Positions 15,448-21,777 of a DNA stretch of 21,777 bases are shown here, one piece after another. A model generated the notes under the pieces. That model searched no databases. It saw nothing but the letters and a program-made list of their open reading frames with translations, and was not told where the DNA came from. The translations under genes were made by a program, and so were the position numbers. Numbering within the stretch: position 1 is the stretch's first letter; every line of letters starts with the position of its first letter. Origin of the DNA: Pseudomonadota bacterium (GTDB taxonomy: Bacteria > Pseudomonadota > Alphaproteobacteria > UBA9219 > RGZA01). The DNA is taken from positions 1 through 21,777 of the forward strand of contig JACQAB010000119.1 in NCBI GenBank assembly GCA_016195205.1. The letters run 5' to 3'.

Positions 15448-15463
15448 TTAACGAGCTGTTAAT
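15448..15463. promoter_or_regulatory. CtrA-like binding site upstream of the pilus ATPase gene
   Basis: TTAA (15448-15451), seven bases, TTAA (15459-15462), then T. This matches the alphaproteobacterial CtrA box TTAA-N7-TTAAC at all but the last base. It is also a palindrome (TTAAC-N5-GTTAA). It lies in the 127-base gap before the ATPase gene, with a possible -10 (CATAAC, 15486-15491) at a distance where the box would overlap the -35 region. Confidence 0.5.
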
Positions 15464-15568
15464 CCTTTCTTGACCAAGCCTCCCGCATAACAAAGAGATC
15501 CCTAACGGCGCGGCGTTGGAAGCCGATGCCTGCTTACGCTTTACAGGAAACCGGCCCGGTTTTGCCCC

Positions 15569-17341
15569 ATGGACGATATTGTAGAAAGTCCGGCAACTGC
15601 CCCTAAAAAAACGGACAACTCGGCTCCGGAAGTCCGTTTCGTCTTGCAACAACGGCATTACGACATGGCGCTGGCCGAACAGATCGTGCACCGCACGCGT
15701 GGCCGACATCTTTCGATCGAAGAAATATTAAAGCGCAACGGTTTCCGCCAAGAAGAGGAAAAAACCAGCACGGTGCGCGGCAAAACCGTCCGGCGCGCCG
15801 ATTTGAACATGCAAAATTTGCGCCTGTATGTGCCGGCCTCGATCCAGACGGCGCTGGGCATCTGCTTGCTTGACCTGAAAGACGGCGTGCTGCGCATCGC
15901 CGTGGGTGATCGCTTCGAGGAAGAAGAGCTGGAGCGCGTTCTTGTCGCCCTGAAGCGCGGCAATTGCGTGGTGGAAAAAGTTGAGATGGAACCCTGGGAC
16001 CGCGCCGAACTGGCGCGGTTGATGCGCGAGCAAACCGAAGTGGCCAGCGAGCGCCTGATCCGCATCTTCGCCACGCTGTCGCGTGACCCTGATAACGGCA
16101 CCCTGGTTGAACAGGCGGTGCACGACATTCTAGCCGAAGCTCTGCAAAGCCGCACCTCGGATATCCATCTGACCCTGCAGGACGACGATGTGCGCTGCTG
16201 GGTGCGCTACCGCGTCGACGGCGACATTGTTTACAAGCATCTGATTCCTAATCGCGTCATGGCGCCGATCGTCACGCGCATCAAAACCGATGCTAAGATG
16301 GACGCCGCCGACCGCATGCATCCGCAAGACGGCCGCCTGTCCTTCGAATGGCAGGGCCGCATGATCGATATCCGCTGTGCATCTTTGCCGGTGGCGCCCT
16401 CGGGCGAAAAGCTGACCATGCGTCTTCTTGACCGCGATAATCTGCGCTCGTTCGACGAGTTGTTCTCGAACGCTCCGGCGGTCTCCGACCGCATCCGCCG
16501 CACCGTGCATGGCCATGTGAAAGACGGCGGATTGATCGTGGTCTCGGGCCCCACCGGTTCCGGTAAATCGACTACGCTGTACGGCATCATTCAAGAAATC
16601 GACCGCACCGCCAAAGCTGTCTATTCGGTGGAAGCGCCGGTGGAATATGACATGCCGCTGGTGGATCAGACCTCGGTCACCGATTATTCCAAAAACACCA
16701 TCGCCGACATGATCCGCGCTCTGATGCGCCACGATCCCGATATCATCATCGTCGGTGAAATGCGCGACAGCGACACGGTGGAAGCGGCGCTGCGCGCCAC
16801 GGAATCAGGCCACTTGGTCATCACCACGGTCCATGCCGTGGACGCCCTGCACGTTCTGGATCGCATGGATGGCTTCCTGTCTTCGGCCTACCGAACCAGC
16901 GGTCTTTACATTCTGGGCCATGCCCTGATTGGTTCGCTTTCACAGCGCCTGGTAAAAACCATTTGCCCGGCCTGCCATAAAAAGGTGGCCGCGCTTGAAG
17001 TGTATGGCGAGGAAATGCGCTGCCAGGATATCGGCGTGGCCACCGACGAAGTTCTGGCCGTGGCCGACCGCAAAGGCTGCGACCTTTGTAACCATACCGG
17101 CTTCCTGGGCCGAACTCTGGCGCTGGAAGCCTTGTTCCCGCCCGAAGATCAGGCCAGCCGCCGCGCGATCACGGAAATGATCGTTTCCAATGTCACCAAC
17201 TCCATCGTCGATATTCCAGGCACCATCTTCTTGCCGCGCGAACAGTCGATCCGCGACCTCATTAAGCGTCGCGTGATTGACGCGCATATGGGCGCTTCGC
17301 TCCTGGTGGAAGAACTGGCCGCCAAGGCAGGGCGCCGATGA
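15569..17341 (+). CDS. Pilus/type II secretion assembly ATPase (GspE/PilB/PilQ family)
   Basis: This 590-residue hexameric ATPase drives pilin polymerisation from the cytoplasmic face. Residues about 20-180 form the N-terminal domain that docks on the platform. The motor domain has SDIHL (aspartate box entry), Walker A GPTGSGKST with Lys333, the Asp box YSVEAPVEYDMP, Walker B DIIIVGEMRD with Glu397, and a His box TTVHAVDALHVLDR. A zinc-binding CxxC pair is visible as Cys466/Cys469 and Cys504/Cys507, which marks assembly (PilB/GspE) rather than retraction (PilT) ATPases. I chose the ATG at 15569; its ribosome binding site is weak. It begins the second transcription unit of the cluster behind a CtrA-like box, and overlaps the next gene by four bases. 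Confidence 0.93.
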   Translation: MDDIVESPATAPKKTDNSAPEVRFVLQQRHYDMALAEQIVHRTRGRHLSIEEILKRNGFRQEEEKTSTVRGKTVRRADLNMQNLRLYVPASIQTALGICLLDLKDGVLRIAVGDRFEEEELERVLVALKRGNCVVEKVEMEPWDRAELARLMREQTEVASERLIRIFATLSRDPDNGTLVEQAVHDILAEALQSRTSDIHLTLQDDDVRCWVRYRVDGDIVYKHLIPNRVMAPIVTRIKTDAKMDAADRMHPQDGRLSFEWQGRMIDIRCASLPVAPSGEKLTMRLLDRDNLRSFDELFSNAPAVSDRIRRTVHGHVKDGGLIVVSGPTGSGKSTTLYGIIQEIDRTAKAVYSVEAPVEYDMPLVDQTSVTDYSKNTIADMIRALMRHDPDIIIVGEMRDSDTVEAALRATESGHLVITTVHAVDALHVLDRMDGFLSSAYRTSGLYILGHALIGSLSQRLVKTICPACHKKVAALEVYGEEMRCQDIGVATDEVLAVADRKGCDLCNHTGFLGRTLALEALFPPEDQASRRAITEMIVSNVTNSIVDIPGTIFLPREQSIRDLIKRRVIDAHMGASLLVEELAAKAGRR

Positions 17342-18567
17342 AACTGTGGAACGTACGTTACGCCGTGCAGTTGCCGGGAGGCAGTGTTGCCGTGCGCGAG
17401 GAAGACTTCTTCCTTCCCAGCCCCAACGATGTGCGCCATGTCTTGCGCGCCAAGGGCTGTTTTCCCATCAAAATCACTGAACGCAAAGCCGCCGTGTTCG
17501 AATGGATGGATGTGCGCAATTCAGCCTGGCAGCTTCAGCTGTTGAAAGCGTTGCGCTTTCAGTCCTCCACGGCGTCCACCGGCACGGCCTTGCTGAATAT
17601 CATCGAGGCGGAAACCGATCCTCGTAAACGCCTGGCTTTTTTGCCTACCCGTTCGGTGTTGAAGGGGGGCGGTTCTTTCTCCGAGGCCCTGAAACAACTG
17701 AAATTGCTGGATGCCGCGACCATGGCCATCATCATCGCCGGCGAACGCGCGGGCGATTTAAAGGGCGTCGTTGTACAGGCCATCCAGCATGTGGAAAGCA
17801 AGGGCAAACAGATGAAGTTGGTGATGGCGGCTCTGGGCTGGCTGTCGTTCGACATCATCTCGATCATCTCCACCATTTGGGGCGCGCAGTTTACTTTTAT
17901 TCCTTATCTGAAAAAATCGGGCGGAAAATCCGCCACTGACAAAATTGCCGCGGCGAAGTTCGAAAGCGCCCTGCAGATTGTCAGCATCATCAATTATGTC
18001 CTGATGATTGTCACCATCGGCGGTTCGGTGGGCCTGACTTTGCTGGCAATGTCCTTTTGGAAAAACCGTCATAATCCCGATCATTACGCCTCGCGCATGA
18101 TCGCCAAACTTCCTTTGGTCAGCGAGTATCTGCGCGACACCAACATGCACGATGCCTGCCGGTTGATGGCGCGTCTCTTGCGCGGCGCGGTGCCGTTGGA
18201 CGAGGCCATTCGCATCATCAAAGAGTCTTCCATCGAGCCCACCGTGCGCAAATATTGGCAAAACTGCCTGGAACGCTTGATGGCGGGTGTGGATTCCGCC
18301 AAGGCGCTGGCGAGGCCACCTCTTTTACGTGCCGAAATGGACCAGATACGCAGCATCCAATCCGTTGACCAACTGGCCGAAGTGTTCGAAAGTATTGCCG
18401 AAGAGCGTGAGGGCGCCGCAAAAACCGGCCAGCGCAAGATCATGATGGCCGGCATGATGTTCATGATGGGTCTTTTCGGCGCCGTGGTGCTGACCATGAT
18501 CTGGCTCTTGATGATCCAGAACCAGGGCTTCATGGACAGCCTGAAAGACATGCATGGTGGGGGATAA
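17338..18567 (+). CDS. Inner-membrane platform protein (GspF/PilC/PilR family)
   Basis: This 409-residue protein is the membrane platform on which the ATPase works. Two GspF-type cytoplasmic four-helix domains are visible: residues about 65-160, with the signature IIIAGERAGDL, and about 255-365, with LARPPLLRAEMDQIRSIQSVDQL. Membrane segments lie near residues 161-188, 212-240 and 369-394, the usual three for this family. The N-terminal 55 residues form a small extra domain, as in PilR of R64-type thin pili. It is coupled to the ATPase gene by ATGA and to the next gene by TAATG. Confidence 0.88.
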   Translation: MKLWNVRYAVQLPGGSVAVREEDFFLPSPNDVRHVLRAKGCFPIKITERKAAVFEWMDVRNSAWQLQLLKALRFQSSTASTGTALLNIIEAETDPRKRLAFLPTRSVLKGGGSFSEALKQLKLLDAATMAIIIAGERAGDLKGVVVQAIQHVESKGKQMKLVMAALGWLSFDIISIISTIWGAQFTFIPYLKKSGGKSATDKIAAAKFESALQIVSIINYVLMIVTIGGSVGLTLLAMSFWKNRHNPDHYASRMIAKLPLVSEYLRDTNMHDACRLMARLLRGAVPLDEAIRIIKESSIEPTVRKYWQNCLERLMAGVDSAKALARPPLLRAEMDQIRSIQSVDQLAEVFESIAEEREGAAKTGQRKIMMAGMMFMMGLFGAVVLTMIWLLMIQNQGFMDSLKDMHGGG

Positions 18568-19538
18568 TGAGTTTCAGCCTCTCCGAAAATTCCGGCGCTC
18601 TGCCTACCGAAGGCCTCGACGCTCAAGGTAACGCCGCCGCGGCCGTACAGTCTTTTTATTTTCCGGCGGAAATGATCGGCGGTTCTTCCCCCTTGGTGAA
18701 GGGAGAGGAAGAAGCGCTCGCCTGGCAGGCGGCCGCGGAAGCCTGTGATTCCGAGCGCATCCATTTTGTCTGGACCGCGCATGAAGGGCGTATCTGGTAT
18801 TTGGCCCTGCGTTCGCAAGACTTGGCTTCGAATCCCACTTCCTGGTGCCCGTTTTCTTCCCTGCTGCCGGGCATGCCCGATGCCCGCCCGGCCCCGGTCA
18901 TTTACACTTATTACAGCGATGAGGCTGCCACGCTGATGGCGGTTGAAAAAGACGGGCTGCAGATTATCCGCGGCACCAGTTCGGTGATTCGTGCCAAAGC
19001 TGAACGCATGGCGCGCGAAATAAGTAACACCGAAATTTTCGATCTGGTGCCCGACGTCATCATCAAGCTGAAAATGGTGCGCTGGGAATCCCTGTCTCTG
19101 CTGGAAGACCGGGCCCGGCGCTTCTTGGCCATTTCTTCGGTTCTATCGGGCGTGATGGTGATTATGGGCGCCTTTTTTATCTGGTTTATTGCTTCCATCG
19201 CCCAGCTTACCTACCGGGCTGATTTAAGCGATCTGGCTAATCGCACCGCCGGCTCTTCCATGCAGTTGCAGCAATCTGCACTGGTTCTGCGTACCAGTGA
19301 AATGCGTGAACAAATCGCCGCCTTTAATCGTATCAACGAGGGGTTGATCAATCTGCAGGGCTGGCTGAAGCTCTATCATCTGCAGGATGGCAAGGTGAGG
19401 TGGTGGGCCGTGGTACCATCCAACCTTACATCCCAGCCTATTCAGGAGATGGGCGCGCAGACCCTGGACACCACTTCCGAAGGCATTGTCATTGCCAATG
19501 GCAAGGATTCCTATCTTCATAAGGGCCAGGTAAAATGA
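18567..19538 (+). CDS. Bitopic pilus assembly protein, GspL/PilO-like
   Basis: This 323-residue protein has a cytoplasmic domain (about 1-185), one membrane segment (about 187-213, FLAISSVLSGVMVIMGAFF onward), and a helical, Gln/Leu-rich periplasmic part (215-323). This is the layout of GspL and of PilO of type IVb pili, which couple the ATPase to the periplasmic subunits. Sequence similarity visible by eye is too low to choose between these names. The cytoplasmic part ends in a basic and acidic helix (RWESLSLLEDRARRF) next to the membrane. Position between the platform gene and a second bitopic protein supports a role in the same complex. Confidence 0.65.
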   Translation: MSFSLSENSGALPTEGLDAQGNAAAAVQSFYFPAEMIGGSSPLVKGEEEALAWQAAAEACDSERIHFVWTAHEGRIWYLALRSQDLASNPTSWCPFSSLLPGMPDARPAPVIYTYYSDEAATLMAVEKDGLQIIRGTSSVIRAKAERMAREISNTEIFDLVPDVIIKLKMVRWESLSLLEDRARRFLAISSVLSGVMVIMGAFFIWFIASIAQLTYRADLSDLANRTAGSSMQLQQSALVLRTSEMREQIAAFNRINEGLINLQGWLKLYHLQDGKVRWWAVVPSNLTSQPIQEMGAQTLDTTSEGIVIANGKDSYLHKGQVK

Positions 19539-20203
19539 AATTTTCTTTGCCCTCAAAATTCGATTTGCCCAAATTACCGGGGATGCCCGATCTGGCCGGA
19601 ATGCCCGGCAAGATGGGCTTGTCCGGCGCGTTCAAGCTTAACCTGCGCATGGGCGAGGCCTCCCGTTATTTTTCGGGTTCGGTTTTCGAACGCGCGATCA
19701 TGTCCATGGACAAGATCACGCTGGGAATCATCGGTATAACCTGGCTGGTGGCCATCCTGGCGATGGGCGGTGCCTTTATGGCGGTGAAAGGCGCGGGCAG
19801 TTTAAAACTTCAGGCCGAAACCGCACGCGCCCAGGAACCTGCGGTGCCGCGCATTACCCGCGTTCCACTGTCCAAAGAGCAATATGAGCCTTTGGCCGCG
19901 CGCCTTAAAAAACAGTTTCCTGGTCTTAGTTATGAACTCACTTCCAAGCCAGCTTTGAAGATTTACAGCAACAATGGCGAGGAATTTACCAATTGGTTGA
20001 ATGCCATTGGTTACGCGGATTCCATGGTGGCCTCGGTGCGCTGGAACCTCACTCTTTTCTGCGCGGGCCCCGAATGTCCGGGAGAAGGGCTGATGCAGGC
20101 TGAGCTGACTGCTGAAACCATAACCATCTCGCAGGCGGAAGGAGGTGCCGGAAGTGGGTCTTCCGCCTCGGTTCCCACTCCCGCCACACCAGAGAAAAAA
20201 TAA
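19535..20203 (+). CDS. Bitopic pilus assembly protein, GspM/PilP-like
   Basis: This 222-residue protein has an N-terminal region rich in Leu-Pro and Gly-Met-Pro pairs (LPKLPGMPDLAGMPGKMG), one membrane segment at about 62-83 (LGIIGITWLVAILAMGGAF), and a periplasmic domain. Two cysteines (LFCAGPECPGEG) may form a disulfide. The periplasmic part alternates helix and strand (KKQFPGLSYELTSKPALKIYS), compatible with the ferredoxin-like fold of GspM/PilO-type proteins. The tail is Ser/Pro/Thr-rich. The start overlaps the previous stop by four bases. Function is inferred from position and topology; R64 PilP is the nearest named analogue. Confidence 0.6.
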   Translation: MKFSLPSKFDLPKLPGMPDLAGMPGKMGLSGAFKLNLRMGEASRYFSGSVFERAIMSMDKITLGIIGITWLVAILAMGGAFMAVKGAGSLKLQAETARAQEPAVPRITRVPLSKEQYEPLAARLKKQFPGLSYELTSKPALKIYSNNGEEFTNWLNAIGYADSMVASVRWNLTLFCAGPECPGEGLMQAELTAETITISQAEGGAGSGSSASVPTPATPEKK

Positions 20204-20260
20204 CCATACTTTGCGAATCAACGATTCCAAGGCGTTGTGACCGGTGTATGCTGATAGATA

Positions 20261-20306
20261 GCAATTGATCTATGTGTAACAATTGCTTAAGAAGAATTTC
20301 TTAAGC
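20261..20306. promoter_or_regulatory. Two overlapping inverted repeats upstream of the pilin gene
   Basis: GCAATTG (20261-20267) and CAATTGC (20280-20286) are inverted with a 12-base spacer. Overlapping their right end, GCTTAAGAA (20285-20293) and TTCTTAAGC (20298-20306) form a perfect 9-base stem with a 4-base loop. The second could act as a terminator-like or processing hairpin between the assembly genes and the pilin, or both could be operators. No T-run follows, and no clear promoter was found in the 137-base gap. Confidence 0.45.
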
Positions 20307-20329
20307 TTTGCCACGCTTTGCTTTACTTC

Positions 20330-20335
20330 GGGAGA
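20330..20335 (+). promoter_or_regulatory. Ribosome binding site that decides the pilin start
   Basis: GGGAGA lies 5 bases before the ATG at 20341. It favours this ATG over the in-frame TTG at 20308, and gives a leader peptide of normal prepilin length. Confidence 0.65.
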
Positions 20336-20340
20336 CTTCG

Positions 20341-20971
20341 ATGCAGCTTCCTTTACGGGCCCGTTTAAACAGCCAAGCGGGCATCGCCATCGGCCCCATT
20401 CTTTTCGTGGTGGCCATTCTGGCGATTCTGGCCACGGCCATCGCTGCGGGTTCCAGCACTTTTGCCACCAGTTCCAGTCAGGAAACTAATCGCACCAACG
20501 CTGCCGCGATGATTTCGATCGGGCAGAATCTGAAAATGGGCGTGGACCGCATCGTGGCCTTGGGCACGGCTCTGGCCAATGTGGACATCAACTCCGCCAA
20601 CACTACCACTAACACCGCGCTGTTCTCGCCTGTGGGCGGCGGGCTGGTGCCTCCTGGCTAATGGCAGTTCTGATACTTGGTCCTATACTTGGGGTGTGGT
20701 GACCAATATGGGCACTTCCGCGGTGGAACGCATCGCGACGCTGAAAGTGACCTCGGGTGTATGCGACCAGGTCAATACTCAGGCCGGAAATGGCTCAACT
20801 CCTGCGGCAGCGGCGCTGGGCAACATCACCAATGCCACAAGCTCGGCCGACGCCACCAACTCCTTCAGCGCTTGGCCGGCGGCTCTGGCCGCTAAAATGG
20901 TGGGGTGTGTTAATGATAGCAGCAGCGGTGCTACCGGCACCTATTTCTACCAGATCCTTGGGGTGCAATAG
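20341..20971 (+). pseudogene. Type IV prepilin (PilS-like major pilin candidate) interrupted by a one-base frameshift
   Basis: The first part (20341-20661) encodes a short basic leader MQLPLRARLNSQAG and a hydrophobic helix IAIGPILFVVAILAILATAIAAG, the form of a class III prepilin cut after Gly14. It ends at a TAA at 20659-20661. The second part is read from 20657 in another frame as ANGSSDTWSYTWGVVTN and runs to a TAG at 20969-20971. Skipping one G at 20656/20657 joins them into about 209 residues. The joined C terminus has two cysteines (SGVCDQ and MVGCVN), which would close the usual pilin D-loop, and a tail GTYFYQILGVQ. There is no homopolymer at the break and no restart codon in the second frame. 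The gene is therefore a recent pseudogene, a sequencing error, or, less likely, a programmed +1 frameshift. Confidence 0.75.
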
Positions 20972-21117
20972 CGCCAAAATTCGCTTGTGAAAGTAAAAAT
21001 TTCCTTGGAAATGCCCCTGGCTTTCCGGCATAAAGGTCGCCTGTTGAGTCGCTCATCAAAAGGAATAAGCGCGCTCTTTCATCTTCATCAAGACGTTATC
21101 AGAAAGGTTGAGCAGGC

Positions 21118-21675
21118 ATGGATAATCTCCTGTCGGGAAAGAAGATTTGTATTTTGGTGGCCAGTGGTTTTGCCGAAGATGCATTCACCCAGATTCAAAA
21201 AACCTTGAACAAAACAGGCGCTGTTCTGAAAACGGTCGCTCCGGAAAACGGCCTGGTGCATGGCTGGCTCGACAATGCCTGGGGACATTACTTCCCGGTC
21301 GACATTCATTTGGCCGAGGCCATGGGCTCTGATTTTGACCGCCTTATTCTTCCCGGCGGCGCGCGTGGCGTGGAAAAGCTGAAAGGCAATTTGCACACCC
21401 GGCGCATCCTGCGTCATTTCTTCGAGGCGCAAAAGCCGGTGGCCGCCATTGGCGAAGCCGTCGAATTATTGGCCCTGTGTGACCGCCTGGCGGGCATGGA
21501 AATCAGCGCTTCCGCGGCGCAGCTGCAGACGGTGAAAGACGCCGGCGCCGTTATTTGTGACGGGGGCGCCACGATCGACAGCCATTTGCTGACTTTCTCG
21601 CACTTCGCCAGCGAAGGGCTTGAAACCATCATTCAGCACATGGCGGAAGAGCGCGTCTTCCAGCGCGCCGCCTAG
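21118..21675 (+). CDS. DJ-1/PfpI-family protein with degenerate nucleophile site
   Basis: This 185-residue protein has the DJ-1/PfpI flavodoxin-like fold: ICILVASGFAEDAF at the N terminus, GHYFPVDIHL, DFDRLILPGG (residues 72-81), and KPVAAIGEAVELLALC at the nucleophile elbow. In active PfpI/DJ-1 proteins the elbow reads A-I-C-H-G-P; here position 112 is Gly and 113 is Glu, so the usual catalytic Cys-His is absent. Some alphaproteobacterial relatives carry the same AIG(E/D) variant, so this is probably a subfamily rather than a recent mutation. Function is unknown. The ATG follows a GAAAGG at 21102-21107. It lies behind the pilin, probably as a separate unit, with 146 bases between. Confidence 0.8.
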   Translation: MDNLLSGKKICILVASGFAEDAFTQIQKTLNKTGAVLKTVAPENGLVHGWLDNAWGHYFPVDIHLAEAMGSDFDRLILPGGARGVEKLKGNLHTRRILRHFFEAQKPVAAIGEAVELLALCDRLAGMEISASAAQLQTVKDAGAVICDGGATIDSHLLTFSHFASEGLETIIQHMAEERVFQRAA

Positions 21676-21676
21676 T

Positions 21677-21743
21677 CAGTACTGAGTAAAGAGTAGTGAG
21701 TAATGAGAACACTTCACTACCCAATACTCACTACTCACTACTA
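21677..21743. repeat. Intergenic hairpin built from 7-bp tandem repeats
   Basis: The left arm (21677-21706) contains degenerate 7-mers of AGTGAGT type. The right arm (21714-21743) contains TACTCAC-type 7-mers. The 30-base arms match at 23 of 30 positions around a 7-base loop. The element starts directly after the stop codon of the PfpI-like gene. It is built on the same plan as the element between rpoA and rplQ, but with another unit sequence and period. Confidence 0.65.
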
Positions 21744-21777
21744 TGTCTCAAGCTATATAAAACCATCCGCATAATAG

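Noticed and set aside
20987..21208. A 73-codon frame between the pilin and the PfpI-like gene
   Set aside because: No ribosome binding site and no domain; it runs into the PfpI gene in another frame and its composition is not protein-like.

Overview
The window looks like part of the chromosome of an alphaproteobacterium. I infer this from the style of RpoA, S11 and S13, from the NadB/NadC and Do-protease sequences, from a CtrA-type box (TTAA-N7-TTAA) and from the family of type IVb-like pilus genes. Genus-level placement is not possible by eye. Almost all of the DNA is coding, with many 1- or 4-base stop/start overlaps.

Layout. (a) 2-2556: the 3' end of a CheA-like Hpt/ATPase kinase, translationally coupled to an exported fibre-like protein that ends in a self-cleaving peptidase S74 chaperone domain. 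(b) 2557-5278: the ribosomal alpha operon rpsM-rpsK-rpoA-rplQ with its own promoter, separated from the spc operon that usually precedes it. rplQ is broken: its first half runs out of frame into the remains of a small Cys-rich exported protein. A tandem-repeat hairpin fills the rpoA-rplQ gap. (c) 5301-8438: a small membrane protein, a Do/HtrA periplasmic protease and the replication-recombination ATPase RarA. (d) 8442-9007, minus strand: a BrnT/BrnA toxin-antitoxin pair with a near-leaderless promoter and an overlapping palindrome. (e) 9111-11512: nadB-nadC of de novo NAD synthesis, followed by a convergent cupin gene (minus strand) that overlaps the nadC tail.

(f) 12263-20971: a type IVb pilus or type II secretion-like cluster. 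In order it holds a lipoprotein secretin, a periplasmic protein with two Ig-like domains plus a GspC/PilP-like domain, the assembly ATPase, the GspF/PilR-type platform protein, two bitopic proteins of GspL/GspM (PilO/PilP) type, and a prepilin. The prepilin is interrupted by a one-base frameshift. A CtrA-like box in front of the ATPase gene splits the cluster into two likely transcription units and suggests cell-cycle control of pilus assembly.

(g) 21118-21777: a DJ-1/PfpI-fold protein lacking the usual nucleophile cysteine, then a second tandem-repeat hairpin of the same style as the one before rplQ. No tRNA, rRNA, CRISPR array, transposase or phage integrase is visible. The most noteworthy items are the pilus cluster with its duplicated Ig-like subunit, the broken pilin, the truncated rplQ, and the pair of short-tandem-repeat hairpins.
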